Shown here piece after piece: positions 7,962-16,737 of a DNA stretch of 44,538 nt. How positions within the stretch are numbered: position 1 is the stretch's first letter; each line of letters starts with the position of its first letter. The DNA comes from Sulfurimonadaceae bacterium. GTDB taxonomy: Bacteria; Campylobacterota; Campylobacteria; Campylobacterales; Sulfurimonadaceae. The notes beneath the pieces were generated by a model. That model saw only the letters and a list, made by a program, of their open reading frames with translations, searched no databases and was not told the DNA's origin. The stretch spans positions 1-44,538 of the forward strand of contig JADGEC010000014.1 in the NCBI GenBank assembly GCA_016744575.1. Direction: 5' to 3'. The position numbers and the translations under genes are program-made.

Positions 7962-8921
7962 TCAGCGCCATTTTTTGGCAAGTTCTTTTATGAACTCAGT
8001 ACCTTTTTCCATCTCGTATTTACTTTTACTGGTGACCTTGCCCTCTGGGGCTACGACTTTAGTACAGATGAGGCCTTTGACACGCTTATAGATGGAGAGT
8101 GCGGTATGGACATCTCTTTGTGAAGTGCTGGAATACGCTGCGTAGTCTGTCCCTTCTATGTGAACGATCCGCTGTAAGACGGCATTGAACTCATTTAAAT
8201 AGACTTGTAATGTCTTTAGGTTGTTCTCCATCGTCTCGATGTACTCAGTCATGCTCATCGTCTTACGGTTTTGTGTGCTTTTATCCATATGTGCAGCAGT
8301 AGCCTCTGTAAAATCCACTTCTGCGCGAAGAAGGTTCTTTTTAGAGCGTGAGTTCAAGAGTAGATAACCTGTTATCAGTGTGATAATAGCCACACCACCA
8401 CCGAGAGCAGAGGCACCAATGATCTTATCTCCACCGCCAAACCACTCAAGTACGGAAGTGATCTGCTCCGGAGTAGGGATCTTCTTGGTATCTACCTCGA
8501 TACCCATCTGAGTCACTGCGACAGCGAGTGCGGCGGCAAGCGTTGCCACACCTGCGACAACTGCACCGGTAGTCGCTCCAAAAAAGCCACTGTTTACTTT
8601 TTTGATCTCGACAGGTTCGATCTCGTGTTTACAATTACAAAACTCACCACCAATATCTTCCATCTTATCATCAGTATATGTGACGATGGAGCCTTTGAAA
8701 TCGACGTTCTGGATCTGAATATAGGTATCATCGAATGTCTTTATGACGTCTGCTGTGACATCATCTCTTAGCGCAGTATAGTTGTTGATATCGCTTTCGA
8801 ACTTACTGTCTGTCTGCGCTATCTCACTATCGACATCGCCTATCATCTGCTCAGCTGACGCGACAAGCTCTTTGGCTTTTTTGTTTTTTCGTGCACTTGA
8901 TATTGCGTCGAGTAAATCCAT
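7962..8921 (-). CDS. Membrane protein with coiled-coil regions, 319 aa
   Basis: I chose the ATG at 8921, 5 bases after AAGGA, over a GTG one codon upstream. Order: helical, Asp/Lys-rich N-terminus (1-100) with a small CNCKHE motif (near 97-103), a Gly/Ala-rich hydrophobic segment (about 112-140), a second membrane helix (about 170-190, ALGGGVAIITLITGYLLL), then a helical, probably coiled-coil C-terminal half. No family recognised. The topology suggests both long ends on one side of the inner membrane. Confidence 0.6.
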   Translation of the reverse strand: MDLLDAISSARKNKKAKELVASAEQMIGDVDSEIAQTDSKFESDINNYTALRDDVTADVIKTFDDTYIQIQNVDFKGSIVTYTDDKMEDIGGEFCNCKHEIEPVEIKKVNSGFFGATTGAVVAGVATLAAALAVAVTQMGIEVDTKKIPTPEQITSVLEWFGGGDKIIGASALGGGVAIITLITGYLLLNSRSKKNLLRAEVDFTEATAAHMDKSTQNRKTMSMTEYIETMENNLKTLQVYLNEFNAVLQRIVHIEGTDYAAYSSTSQRDVHTALSIYKRVKGLICTKVVAPEGKVTSKSKYEMEKGTEFIKELAKKWR

Positions 8922-9003
8922 CACTATCCTTCGTACCTTATAATATTTGCAAAAATAGCATGATCTTTATTCACATACACTTAAAGAAACTGCTAAAAAC
9001 TTC

Positions 9004-9018
9004 AGGGCACCTCTAATA
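9004..9018. repeat. Solitary copy of the MITE terminus
   Basis: These 15 bases, AGGGCACCTCTAATA, are identical to the left end of the inverted-repeat element at 32914-33179, including the A just outside it. There is no partner repeat nearby apart from a partial AGAGGTGC at about 9375. The TAG stop of the 9013-9333 gene lies inside it (9013-9015 on the plus strand). It is probably a remnant terminus of a transposed element that now supplies a stop codon. Confidence 0.5.
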
Positions 9019-9333
9019 TTTTGCCAACATCGTCAACACACTCTTTACATCATCCTGATCAAAGAAGATATTGGTGGCAAGCTCTCTATTTATACGATGC
9101 AGTGTCCTTCTCTTCTCACTAAGACATCTCATACCGTCATCTTTATGCTCTATCAGCAGCGTTTCCATCTCGGCTTTATATCCGTTGATGATCTCCTCTT
9201 TTTTCATATCGGCAGACTTACCTGCAGTAGAAGGACTCTCTTGGTTAAAGATATACCTAGCAGAATATAAGATCATAAGGATAATAAAGATGATAAGGAT
9301 GCTAAGGATTAGCATTAAAGTCGTGATGTCCAC
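9013..9333 (-). CDS. Small single-span membrane protein, 106 aa
   Basis: GTG start with AAAGG 7-8 bases upstream and a TATAAT at 9363-9368 on the same strand. Residues 5-27 form one very hydrophobic transmembrane helix (LMLILSILIIFIILMILY). The rest is a charged helical domain rich in Lys, Glu and Arg, probably cytoplasmic. The stop codon falls within a solitary transposon-like terminus, so the present C-terminus may not be the original one. No family recognised. Confidence 0.6.
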   Translation of the reverse strand: MDITTLMLILSILIIFIILMILYSARYIFNQESPSTAGKSADMKKEEIINGYKAEMETLLIEHKDDGMRCLSEKRRTLHRINRELATNIFFDQDDVKSVLTMLAKY

Positions 9334-9362
9334 TGACGTACCTTTGTGATTAGTTGAGGGGT

Positions 9363-9368
9363 ATTATA
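9363..9368 (-). promoter_or_regulatory. -10 box for the 9013-9333 gene
   Basis: The minus strand reads GCGCTATAATACC, TATAAT 30 bases upstream of the GTG start. Confidence 0.5.
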
Positions 9369-9435
9369 GCGCAAGAGAGGTGCTTCCTACCGAGCTCTTT
9401 CCATGTACTTGAGGATGATATTATATAATATCTAT

Positions 9436-9461
9436 TGTATAAAGTGGCTCTCAAGAGTCAC
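9436..9461 (-). terminator. Rho-independent terminator of selD-mnmH
   Basis: On the minus strand GTGACTCTTGAGAGCCAC folds into an 8-bp stem with one G-U pair and a tight loop. It overlaps the mnmH stop codon and is followed by TTTATA. Confidence 0.5.
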
Positions 9462-10545
9462 GAGAACGGATAAAGGCAAGTATCTCTGAAGCATTGCCAC
9501 GAAAAAGGATAGGGATCGGACTTTTTTTGATCTGATAATCATACATCGGGTCATAATAGTCACGTAAAAGCGCTGTTATCCATTTTTTGTGCGCTTGGGT
9601 GTCAGCACTTTTTAGCTGCTCCTCATAAGCATCCCGAAGCAGCCCTTTTATCTCCTGATGACGTTCAGCACCTAGTCGTTTTCGAATACGATCAAGCCCA
9701 CCATTTAGGTCATCAAACCACTGCTGCGCTCCTGAGTCTTTAAAGCTATCAAGATAGTTTGTCAACGCAATAGTGACGTACTCGTCAAAGGTGATCTGCG
9801 TGCGTTCTTCAAGTGAGGTCTCCAATATCAGAAGTCCGCCCTGCTGAAGGTTCTCAAAGATCGGTTTAGGTATGTAGACTCTACCGATATTGTGGCTCTC
9901 ATGTTCGATGACGAGCTGCTTGTGAGCACCTGCCTCATGACGTATGAGCTCATACCCAAGCTGGTCCTCAAAGTCTATCTGTGCCGGTTGTGGTGAGATA
10001 AAGCGGCCAAAAGAGGAGCCACGGTGATTGGCTAGACCTTCTAGGTCGATGGTGTTGTCAAGCTGTTTTATCAACAATGTCTTGCCTGAACCAGTCCGCC
10101 CACCGATGATAAGGGTCTTTGCTTCAGCACTGATGCGTTCAGACTCTGTGATGAGAAAGTTTCGAAATGCTTTATAACCACCTCTGAGACGAGGGATGGT
10201 ATGCCCGGCTTCGGCTAACCATCTTTGGCTGATACCAGAGCGTTGTCCACCGCGAAAACAGTAGATATACGCTTCAGGGTCATCCTTGACAAACTGCGTC
10301 CACTGGTTCACACACCTGTCTTTTACATCTCCACTGATCAACTTGTGACCCAATTCGACTGCAGCATCATTACCGGACTCTTTGTAACGAATACCTACAA
10401 GTCTTCGCTGCTCATCATCTAGTAGCGGGAGATTGGTACTATTGGGAAAAGCCCCTTTCTCATACTCGATGGGTGCTCTGACATCGATGAGTGGTCTGTT
10501 TTCGAGCACGATCGAACGAAAATCATCTGTCAGGGGCAGTTCCAT
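9451..10545 (-). CDS. mnmH: tRNA 2-selenouridine synthase (SelU/MnmH)
   Basis: The enzyme converts 2-thiouridine at the wobble base of tRNAs for Lys, Glu and Gln to 2-selenouridine, using selenophosphate. I chose the ATG at 10545, giving 364 aa (the family's usual size), not a longer frame running back through selD. The N-terminal rhodanese domain carries the catalytic Cys96 in YCFRGGQRS. A P-loop GRTGSGKT (149-156) starts the second domain. It begins one base after the selD stop codon, so translation is probably coupled. The neighbour supplies the substrate selenophosphate. Confidence 0.96.
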   Translation of the reverse strand: MELPLTDDFRSIVLENRPLIDVRAPIEYEKGAFPNSTNLPLLDDEQRRLVGIRYKESGNDAAVELGHKLISGDVKDRCVNQWTQFVKDDPEAYIYCFRGGQRSGISQRWLAEAGHTIPRLRGGYKAFRNFLITESERISAEAKTLIIGGRTGSGKTLLIKQLDNTIDLEGLANHRGSSFGRFISPQPAQIDFEDQLGYELIRHEAGAHKQLVIEHESHNIGRVYIPKPIFENLQQGGLLILETSLEERTQITFDEYVTIALTNYLDSFKDSGAQQWFDDLNGGLDRIRKRLGAERHQEIKGLLRDAYEEQLKSADTQAHKKWITALLRDYYDPMYDYQIKKSPIPILFRGNASEILAFIRSRDS

Positions 10546-10546
10546 C

Positions 10547-11578
10547 TCAGAGGACCTCGATAAGATGTTCACTTCGTACAGTGGTCTCACCGATAGCAGA
10601 GAGTTCAAGGCCAGCAGCTTCAGTGATGGCCAAGAAATCATCAAGTGCATCTTTTCGAACAGCACATAAAAGCCCGCCAGAAGTCTGTGCATCACAGAGG
10701 ATATCTTGTTGCTGAGAGTCCATAGGTCCGATCTTATGACCATAACTCTCAAAGTTACGACGAGTCCCACCAGGTACACACTCCATGGCCAGATACTTTT
10801 TGACATTTGCTAAGATAGGCACATCATCAAAACGAATAGTAGCGCTGATATCGCTACCTTCACAGATCTCACTCAGATGACCTAGCAGACCAAATCCTGT
10901 GACATCAGTCAGTGCAGTGACACCTTCAAGTCTTGATATATCGGCGCCTATCTTGTTGAGTGTACACATAGCTTCGATCGCGACATCGATATCACTCTCA
11001 GATATCTTGCCCTGCTTTTGAGCAGTTGTAAGGATCCCGATACCGAGTGGTTTAGTCAAGAAAAGTGCACAACCTGCTTCTGCCGTATCATTACGTTTGA
11101 TATCTTTATTATCAGCTACTCCGGTGACTGCAAGACCAAAGATAGGCTCAGGTGAATCAATACTGTGTCCACCGGCAAGAGGGATGCCAGCATCTTCGCA
11201 TACCGCCCTTCCCCCTTCGATGACCTGTTGTGCGACATCAGCATCAAGTTTGTCGATAGGCCAACCAAAGATAGATATTGCCATCAGTGGTCTTCCGCCC
11301 ATGGCATATATATCGCTGATGGCATTCGTCGCAGCAATACGCCCGAAAGTGAAAGGATCATCGACAATAGGCATAAAAAAATCTGTCGTACTTAAGACCG
11401 ATGTCCCATTACCCAGGTCAAAAGCGGCAGCATCATCATTGTTGGCATTACCAACAAGAAGTTCCGGATACTCAATAGGCTCACGAGAAGTCTCCAGGAT
11501 GTTCTTTAGTAGTTTGGGTGAGATCTTACAACCGCATCCGGCTCCGTGGCTGTATTGAGTGAGCTTGATATCTTGCAT
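10547..11578 (-). CDS. selD: Selenide, water dikinase (selenophosphate synthase)
   Basis: SelD makes selenophosphate from selenide and ATP. 343 aa, the usual length. The N-terminal catalytic motif HGAGCGCK is present, with Cys15 equivalent to E. coli Cys17 and Lys18 to Lys20; Cys is encoded, not selenocysteine. ATP/metal-site motifs [11 protein letters not shown] and [13 protein letters not shown] are intact, as is the later QTSGGLL. It heads a two-gene operon with mnmH. No selA or selB is seen in the window, so on this evidence the selenium is used for tRNA; selenoprotein genes could lie elsewhere. Confidence 0.97.
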   Translation of the reverse strand: MQDIKLTQYSHGAGCGCKISPKLLKNILETSREPIEYPELLVGNANNDDAAAFDLGNGTSVLSTTDFFMPIVDDPFTFGRIAATNAISDIYAMGGRPLMAISIFGWPIDKLDADVAQQVIEGGRAVCEDAGIPLAGGHSIDSPEPIFGLAVTGVADNKDIKRNDTAEAGCALFLTKPLGIGILTTAQKQGKISESDIDVAIEAMCTLNKIGADISRLEGVTALTDVTGFGLLGHLSEICEGSDISATIRFDDVPILANVKKYLAMECVPGGTRRNFESYGHKIGPMDSQQQDILCDAQTSGGLLCAVRKDALDDFLAITEAAGLELSAIGETTVRSEHLIEVL

Positions 11579-11716
11579 CGTTACCTCTATTGTGAAATGA
11601 TTTGGTCTATCTGTTTTATTGTGCGTATGGTAGTCGGGTTTGACTAAGAATATACTTTAGGTTCCCTTTAACAGCATGAAGATGGTAAGCTTCAGAAAAA
11701 ATGGAGTGCTTAAACG

Positions 11717-12187
11717 ATGAAAGAGATCACCATCGCTCACTACAAAGATCTACGACTTAAGCATATCGTGCTGGACTACAATGGTACTTTGGCTAAAGAC
11801 GGTGAACTAAAAGTAGAAGTAAGACCGCTGCTGACGTCACTACGTGAACACTATGAAGTCCACGTCATCACAGCAGACACCTTTGGCAGTGTCAAAGCAC
11901 AACTGGAAGGCTCTGATGTCACTATTAAGATCTTACAAAGTAGTGATCACACTTTTGAGAAGGCTGCCTACGTCGATGGACTCGATGCCAGTGCCTGTGC
12001 TACGGTAGGTAATGGGAACAATGATGTCATGATGTTAGAAAAGGCTGCCCTTGGTATCGCTTTGATCGGTGATGAAGGGTGTAGTACAAAGACCTTGATG
12101 AGCAGTGACATCGTCTGTAAAGAGATCGCTGATGCTTTGGAGCTGCTACTTGATGAGAAACGTCTTATTGCGACACTGCGTAAATGA
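11717..12187 (+). CDS. HAD-like hydrolase, soluble P-type ATPase-like
   Basis: 156 aa, a single HAD domain without a large cap. Motif I reads LDYNGTLAKDG (residues 19-29), with Asn where most HAD phosphatases have the second Asp. I recall the same DxNGT motif in the soluble P-type-ATPase-like HAD group. The terminal motif GNGNNDVMMLEKA (residues ~98-110) supplies the Mg-binding Asp. The changed acid/base residue suggests ATPase-like or weak phosphatase activity; the substrate is unknown. Single gene converging with the S1C protease. Confidence 0.8.
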   Translation: MKEITIAHYKDLRLKHIVLDYNGTLAKDGELKVEVRPLLTSLREHYEVHVITADTFGSVKAQLEGSDVTIKILQSSDHTFEKAAYVDGLDASACATVGNGNNDVMMLEKAALGIALIGDEGCSTKTLMSSDIVCKEIADALELLLDEKRLIATLRK

Positions 12188-12190
12188 TCT

Positions 12191-12204
12191 GCTCTTATAA
12201 GAGC
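12191..12204. terminator. Palindrome between convergent genes
   Basis: GCTCTTATAAGAGC is a perfect 14-base palindrome sitting exactly between the HAD gene and the leftward protease gene. It could serve as a weak bidirectional terminator, although neither side has a long T-run. Confidence 0.35.
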
Positions 12205-13547
12205 TAGTGCATCTCACTCATCACAAGTACGACACTGTCGGCACTGTTTCTAATAAGGTCAGGTTTTGAAAGGCGGTCTGTCTGTTGAGGCCGCTTGTAA
12301 ACGATAGCGTTCTTTTCAAGCATATTTATCGCATGACGGATCTTGACAGCATAGTTGACGTTTTGAGGCATGATACCGGTCGTCTTTAGCATCGCTGATT
12401 GATTGATGGTCGAGACCACGACACCGATGACCTCTGCACGATCATTGATAAGTGGACTTCCTGAATTGCCTGCTTGTATCGGTGCACTGATCTGGTACTG
12501 CCTTGGGTCTCCTTTGAGTCCTGAGAGTGCATTGATATAACCAAATGTCGACTTCTTCTCATTTCCTTGGATGGCGACGCTTGGGTAACCTATGACTGTG
12601 ATCTCACTACCTGTCAGTGACTTTTCCAGTTGCAGAGTCAAAGGTCTTGTCGCATGGCCTATCTTGAGAATCGCGATGTCGTTCTCGGCGTCACTGTCTA
12701 TCAACTCGGCATCGATCTTATTACCATTTATCAACACATAATGTCTCTTACCTCCGTTTACGACATGATGATTTGTCAAGAGGTATCCATCATCCGAGAT
12801 AAAGAAACCTGTTCCAGTGGCTATAGTGGACTTAGCTTCTTTTGGTGTGTTCAATGGCGTAGTGTTGATATCATGAATACCTAACAGTGCCTGATATTGC
12901 AGTCGTTCAGAGTCATCTTTGTTCTCAGCGATGATTATCTTTCCATTATAGGTAAGAAGTGAAGGGAGATCGGTCCCATACTGTCTGGAGGCATTACAAC
13001 TGGCATCGATGAGTATATCATCGAGATCTAACTCCCCTCTGCTTTCGAGCATCCTCGTCGTGGTACCAAAGAAGCTTCCAGTATCTCTATAGGTCGCATC
13101 ATTAAACATGACACCACCATAGCGGTCATAAAAACCACTTAATATGGAATCTTTAATAGTAAGGCAGTCTGCATCAGGCCCACTTGAAGTGTAAAAGACG
13201 ATCTCTTTTACTACTTTAGTCGAGGGTTCAAGCCCCATCCGAACATACCAAAGGCCTTTACCTTCGCGCTCTCCTATATCGAAACGGACATCTCCATTCT
13301 CATCGATCCGGTAGCGCCTAGTCGTCGATCTGCCACTGAACCGTTCGTTCAGTCTGACACCATAGACGCTTACTTTTCTCTCTGAACCTGCCCTTACGGC
13401 ATTTTTCTCTCCAAGCGCACGCATATAGACAGACGAGGCATTTGATGATGAGAGTCCAGGTGTTCCACTTTGCATCGTAGCACATCCATTAAAGATAGAC
13501 GCAAATAAGACAAAGGTCATGATCATGGCAATGTGATAGCGCTTCAT
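12204..13547 (-). CDS. S1C trypsin-like serine protease, predicted lipoprotein
   Basis: The start is the ATG at 13547, preceded by AGGAGATAAG; an upstream in-frame ATG lacks a signal and an RBS. 447 aa. Lipoprotein signal with lipobox FNGC (Cys21). The N-terminal domain (about 50-230) is unrecognised. The protease domain (about 243-400) has the triad His261 (TNHHVV), Asp290 (ENDIAIL) and Ser362 (GNSGSP). No PDZ domain is visible, unlike DegP/HtrA. It probably cleaves envelope proteins from a lipid-anchored position. The gene stands alone, divergent from the DUF1232 gene. Confidence 0.85.
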   Translation of the reverse strand: MKRYHIAMIMTFVLFASIFNGCATMQSGTPGLSSSNASSVYMRALGEKNAVRAGSERKVSVYGVRLNERFSGRSTTRRYRIDENGDVRFDIGEREGKGLWYVRMGLEPSTKVVKEIVFYTSSGPDADCLTIKDSILSGFYDRYGGVMFNDATYRDTGSFFGTTTRMLESRGELDLDDILIDASCNASRQYGTDLPSLLTYNGKIIIAENKDDSERLQYQALLGIHDINTTPLNTPKEAKSTIATGTGFFISDDGYLLTNHHVVNGGKRHYVLINGNKIDAELIDSDAENDIAILKIGHATRPLTLQLEKSLTGSEITVIGYPSVAIQGNEKKSTFGYINALSGLKGDPRQYQISAPIQAGNSGSPLINDRAEVIGVVVSTINQSAMLKTTGIMPQNVNYAVKIRHAINMLEKNAIVYKRPQQTDRLSKPDLIRNSADSVVLVMSEMH

Positions 13548-13792
13548 CTTATCTCCTTCTTGGGCATCTTTAAAACTCTCTTTATCGTTCTTCGCTATAC
13601 TAAAAATATCTTTATTGCTAAATAAAAAGAACAAAAGCAAACTTATTCAATTATTATATAACATAAAACATTACATTTTGTTTATATGTGACTTTTTACC
13701 AAAATTTGGCATTTTCTCTTGCCGGTCACACATCCTGACTGAGATCGATAAGAGTCATATCAAGATAGTCTTACCAGTAAAAAGGAGATAAT

Positions 13793-14149
13793 GTGAACAT
13801 CGACGATGAACAAAGAGATAAAGCTATGGTCCTCTCCTCAAGACTCTCTGAGACCTATGATGAGGAGAAGACAGAAGAGTTTGCGAAAGAGCATACGCAA
13901 AGAGCCTGGTACCATGACTTCAGACTTCTCTTTGATATGATAAGAGACAAAGAGTATGGATTGGACCCTAAAAGCTACTTGATCGTTGCCGGGGCACTGG
14001 CTTATGTCGTCTTTCCATTAGACATCATCCCGGATATGTTTCTTGGTGTTGGTTTTTTGGATGACGCATTTGTGATCGGTATAGTGATCGATCAAATGAC
14101 AGATGAGATCGCAAAGTATAAACTATATAAAGGGATGAAGAGAGCCTGA
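13793..14149 (+). CDS. YkvA-like DUF1232 membrane protein
   Basis: 118 aa. The start is GTG at 13793, as the overlapping ATG at 13791 runs straight into a stop; AAGGAG lies just upstream. The DUF1232 signature is clear: LIVAGALAYVVFPLDIIPD, then GFLDDAFVIG (residues ~63-94). The family has a short hydrophobic hairpin with a conserved P-x-D-x-x-P-D motif, present here. Its function is unknown. The N-terminal 50 residues are charged and helical. Confidence 0.85.
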   Translation: MNIDDEQRDKAMVLSSRLSETYDEEKTEEFAKEHTQRAWYHDFRLLFDMIRDKEYGLDPKSYLIVAGALAYVVFPLDIIPDMFLGVGFLDDAFVIGIVIDQMTDEIAKYKLYKGMKRA

Positions 14150-14784
14150 TAAAAAATGTCATAGTTGATGATGACCCAAAGATATCACCCTGATCTCCGC
14201 AGCAAAATAAAAACTCCCTCGCTATAATCCCTTCTAAAACATCAAGGGCTACGATGATATGACCAGTAGGTAAATTAATAGCTGTATTAGAAACGTTGGT
14301 AACCGATGATACTTCATTAGCCAATAAGACCGTTAAGTCTTTGCAAGAAGAATCCCAGTATAGATGGAGGATCAGCTCTATCATATAGATCGGAGTAGCA
14401 CATTAAAGGCTGTAAGTATGCGATATGTTCGTATGTTCGCCAAGATGAGATCGTCAATCAGTCTATAAAAAGTGTTTTTTGGGAGTCTTGTGTATGAGTA
14501 GATACCGCCTCAAGCGGTATTTGGTTTGGACTCTGAGTGGTCCAGAGATAGTCTTAGTCTCAGGCTGTGCTTTTTCAAGGCACTATGCAGATCGTCATAC
14601 CCGAAGAGTCTATACCCTTAATGTGTCACCTTTATCTAAAAAGATGACGTCTCCAACAATTGGAGATGGGCTTCACTTGCATCTTGTTTACAATACTCTC
14701 AAAGTATCAAAAGTGCATAAGTTCGGCATCGAAATAGATTCGTGCCAATAGTCGAATATCGACCGTTCACTGTACTTGAAAATA
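14150..14784. other. Gene-poor interval with hairpin and a broken small frame
   Basis: No convincing intact gene. A GCTATAAT-type -10 (14221-14228) precedes a 45-codon frame (14254-14388) that is closed at codon 3 by TGA but then runs open to a TAG. A 90-codon plus-strand frame (14479-14751) has no clear RBS or domain. A perfect hairpin ATACCGC-CTCAA-GCGGTAT lies at 14502-14520. The region may be the remains of deleted genes. Confidence 0.4.
14502..14520. repeat. Perfect 7-bp hairpin
   Basis: ATACCGC pairs with GCGGTAT around a CTCAA loop. There is no T-tail. It could be a terminator remnant or a protein-binding palindrome. Confidence 0.3.
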
Positions 14785-14916
14785 TTATAAGTGACGTTCT
14801 GTCAAATAACCCGATCTTGTATCATGCTTCAACATAACATACCTCAACTCTTTTTTAGAGGTTGCATCTGTCCATGTCACAAGACCTAAAACCATAAAGA
14901 AAAGTCGTTCTATCAT
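14785..14916 (-). CDS. Possible 43-aa secreted peptide or gene remnant
   Basis: A minus-strand frame with a good Shine-Dalgarno (AAAGGA, 5 bases before the ATG) encodes a short protein starting MIERLFFMVLGLVTWTDA. It resembles a signal peptide followed by about 25 polar residues. Without this frame the interval 14150-15088 would be empty. It may be a truncated secreted protein rather than a functional peptide. No family recognised. Confidence 0.3.
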   Translation of the reverse strand: MIERLFFMVLGLVTWTDATSKKELRYVMLKHDTRSGYLTERHL

Positions 14917-15088
14917 CGGCTTCCTTTGGTGTTGTTTTCGTACGTACAAGAGTATGATATCACTACTAATATAAAAGCAATATTAATAACTTAGGTCTAT
15001 ATCTCAGATCTCTTCTGACTGTGAGCCACCACTCTAAGTCAACTTTGTCATGCTCTTATGATCGCCACAGTGATACCTTCAAGTGGTG

Positions 15089-15721
15089 TTACTCTATAAA
15101 CTCTACTATCTCATCTAATGGTACTCTTAACTGCTCAGACTGCTCCTCGACTCTATAACCAAAAGGAAGCAGCATGGCCACTTGATACTTTGTAGTATCA
15201 AGATCGAGGATCGTCTCGACACGCTCTTTCTCAAAACCCTCTATCGGACAGGAGTCTATACCCTCGAAGGCTGCAGCTGTCATCATGTTCGCAGAGGCTA
15301 TATAAGCCTGCCTTGCTGTCCATGAGTAGGTCTCATGATCATCACTAAGTGTCTTTTCAAGATGACTGGCATAAAGCCCCAAGTACATATCCAGTTTCTC
15401 TTGAGGCATATCTCGCCTGTTAAATCGTTTTTCAGGTATGCCGCTACTTGGCTTGACACTCTCTATCCCTGCGAGGACGACGACGAGATGAGAACATGAC
15501 GTCATCTGTCCCTGGTTCCAACTAGCTTTTCTTAGCTCCTCTTTCAAAGCTTGGTTTGTGATCACTAAGAACTTCCATGCTTCCATCCCAAATGATGATG
15601 GGGACTTCCTGGCTACTTCGAGGATATAGTTCATATCCTCATCTGTGATCTTCTTTGTCTCATCAAACTTCTTACAAGCATGCCTAAAGTCCATAGCATC
15701 TAAAAACTGCTTTTTCATCAT
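15089..15721 (-). CDS. Nitroreductase-family NAD(P)H-dependent oxidoreductase
   Basis: 210 aa, within the NfsB-like range. FMN-binding features: RHACKKFDE near the N-terminus (R13 region), SPSSFGMEAWKFLVI (residues ~41-55) and a C-terminal LLPFGYRVEE. The family uses FMN to reduce nitro compounds, quinones or enones; the natural substrate cannot be read from sequence. AAAGGAT precedes the start. It lies 13 bases downstream of the ytfJ-like gene on the same strand, so they probably form an operon. Confidence 0.92.
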   Translation of the reverse strand: MMKKQFLDAMDFRHACKKFDETKKITDEDMNYILEVARKSPSSFGMEAWKFLVITNQALKEELRKASWNQGQMTSCSHLVVVLAGIESVKPSSGIPEKRFNRRDMPQEKLDMYLGLYASHLEKTLSDDHETYSWTARQAYIASANMMTAAAFEGIDSCPIEGFEKERVETILDLDTTKYQVAMLLPFGYRVEEQSEQLRVPLDEIVEFIE

Positions 15722-15734
15722 CGTATCCTTTTTA

Positions 15735-16244
15735 CTATATATTATTTTTGATCAGTGAGATGGCAGACTCTATCTGCGTCTCATCGAGTCGACCTTCATG
15801 TAGGTAGATGACCTTACCGCTTTTGTCCAAAATGATGACATCTGAGTCATCATCTGCGATCTCCCATCTCTTGACCAGTACTTTTTTAAGGTCCTTTACA
15901 TAGATGGTGTCGGGGAACTTCTTCTGTTTCTTCTCCAGTGATGATGCGATGGCCATGTTCGGAAGCCAGGTCGCGTCCATATTGATGATAGCGACTGATC
16001 CATATTTTGAGCGATCGAAGACTTCTGCCTTGAGCGCATCAGAGAGCGCGTTGTTTAGATCCTTCTCATCGGGATCGACGTAGAAGATGACATGGACCTT
16101 ATCACGCAGGATGTCACTATTGAAAGCGGTGCCATCGATCCTGCCACCCTCATCGTCTTGTAGTGTGACTGATGGAAGTGGTGAGCCTACATCAAGCGCA
16201 AAAAGGGTGATCCCTGTCATCAGTAAAGCAAGTAGTTGTCTCAT
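15735..16244 (-). CDS. YtfJ family periplasmic thioredoxin-like protein
   Basis: 169 aa with a signal peptide (residues 1-17). It aligns by eye with E. coli YtfJ along its length: GSPLPSVTLQDDEGG, DRSKYGSVAIINMDATW, SSLEKKQKKFPDTIYVKDL and DVIILDKSGKVIYLHEG. The fold is thioredoxin-like but no CxxC motif is present, so it is not a classical disulfide enzyme. A TATAAT lies at 16283-16288, 40 bases upstream. First gene of a probable operon with the nitroreductase. Confidence 0.85.
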   Translation of the reverse strand: MRQLLALLMTGITLFALDVGSPLPSVTLQDDEGGRIDGTAFNSDILRDKVHVIFYVDPDEKDLNNALSDALKAEVFDRSKYGSVAIINMDATWLPNMAIASSLEKKQKKFPDTIYVKDLKKVLVKRWEIADDDSDVIILDKSGKVIYLHEGRLDETQIESAISLIKNNI

Positions 16245-16282
16245 CTCTTCTCCTATTGACCGTCAGTCGGATACGAAGTGGC

Positions 16283-16288
16283 ATTATA
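16283..16288 (-). promoter_or_regulatory. -10 box of the ytfJ-like operon
   Basis: Minus strand GCGTTATAATGCC; TATAAT about 40 bases upstream of the start codon. Confidence 0.5.
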
Positions 16289-16383
16289 ACGCAACGAGGT
16301 CTTGTTCATGAGCATTTTTAAGATTACGCTAAAATCTCTATAGGAGACTTCATGTAACCGTTCGAAAAGAGGAGAAGATATCG

Positions 16384-16737
16384 ATGGATATTGAAAAATG
16401 GATAGCAAGACATCTTCGACTCACCGTCTCGGCTGATATCATCGTCATATTGGAAAGCCTCAGTGAAGACGAGTTACATGAAAGACTTTTGCTTAGTGAT
16501 GATGCAGCACGGATGAGTCTGATGTGTATGGACACAGCTTTGGAAAATGGGTGGAAGATGTTGACAGCGTGGTATTACCTGTCTGATACAAGGCGCTTTA
16601 CCATAGAACCTGAGAGTGACTTCTGTGTCACACTTGATGGTGTGAGCACCTGTTTCGCACTAAACCGCTATGGACAGATGCAGCTGCACCAATGGTTGCA
16701 GGAACACTTTAAAGACGTGATGATAAAAGGGAGATGA
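16384..16737 (+). CDS. Hypothetical protein, 117 aa, coupled to an SDR gene
   Basis: Soluble, mostly helical protein of no family I recognise (MDIEKWIARHLRLTVSADII). An alternating pattern in the C-terminal half (FCVTLDGVSTCFALNRYG) suggests a beta hairpin. The TGA stop overlaps the ATG of the downstream SDR by 4 bases (ATGA), so both are probably translated from one message. Confidence 0.65.
   Translation: MDIEKWIARHLRLTVSADIIVILESLSEDELHERLLLSDDAARMSLMCMDTALENGWKMLTAWYYLSDTRRFTIEPESDFCVTLDGVSTCFALNRYGQMQLHQWLQEHFKDVMIKGR

Noticed and set aside
9451-10806. mnmH starting at 10806
   Set aside because: The extra 87 residues are translated from selD in another frame. The ATG at 10545, one base after the selD stop, gives the normal family length.
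14254-14388. Selenoprotein with TGA at codon 3
   Set aside because: SelD is present, but no SECIS-like hairpin follows the TGA, no SelB is known here, and an open stretch of this size is common by chance.
14479-14751. 90-aa plus-strand frame
   Set aside because: It crosses a perfect hairpin, lacks a ribosome site and shows no recognisable fold.
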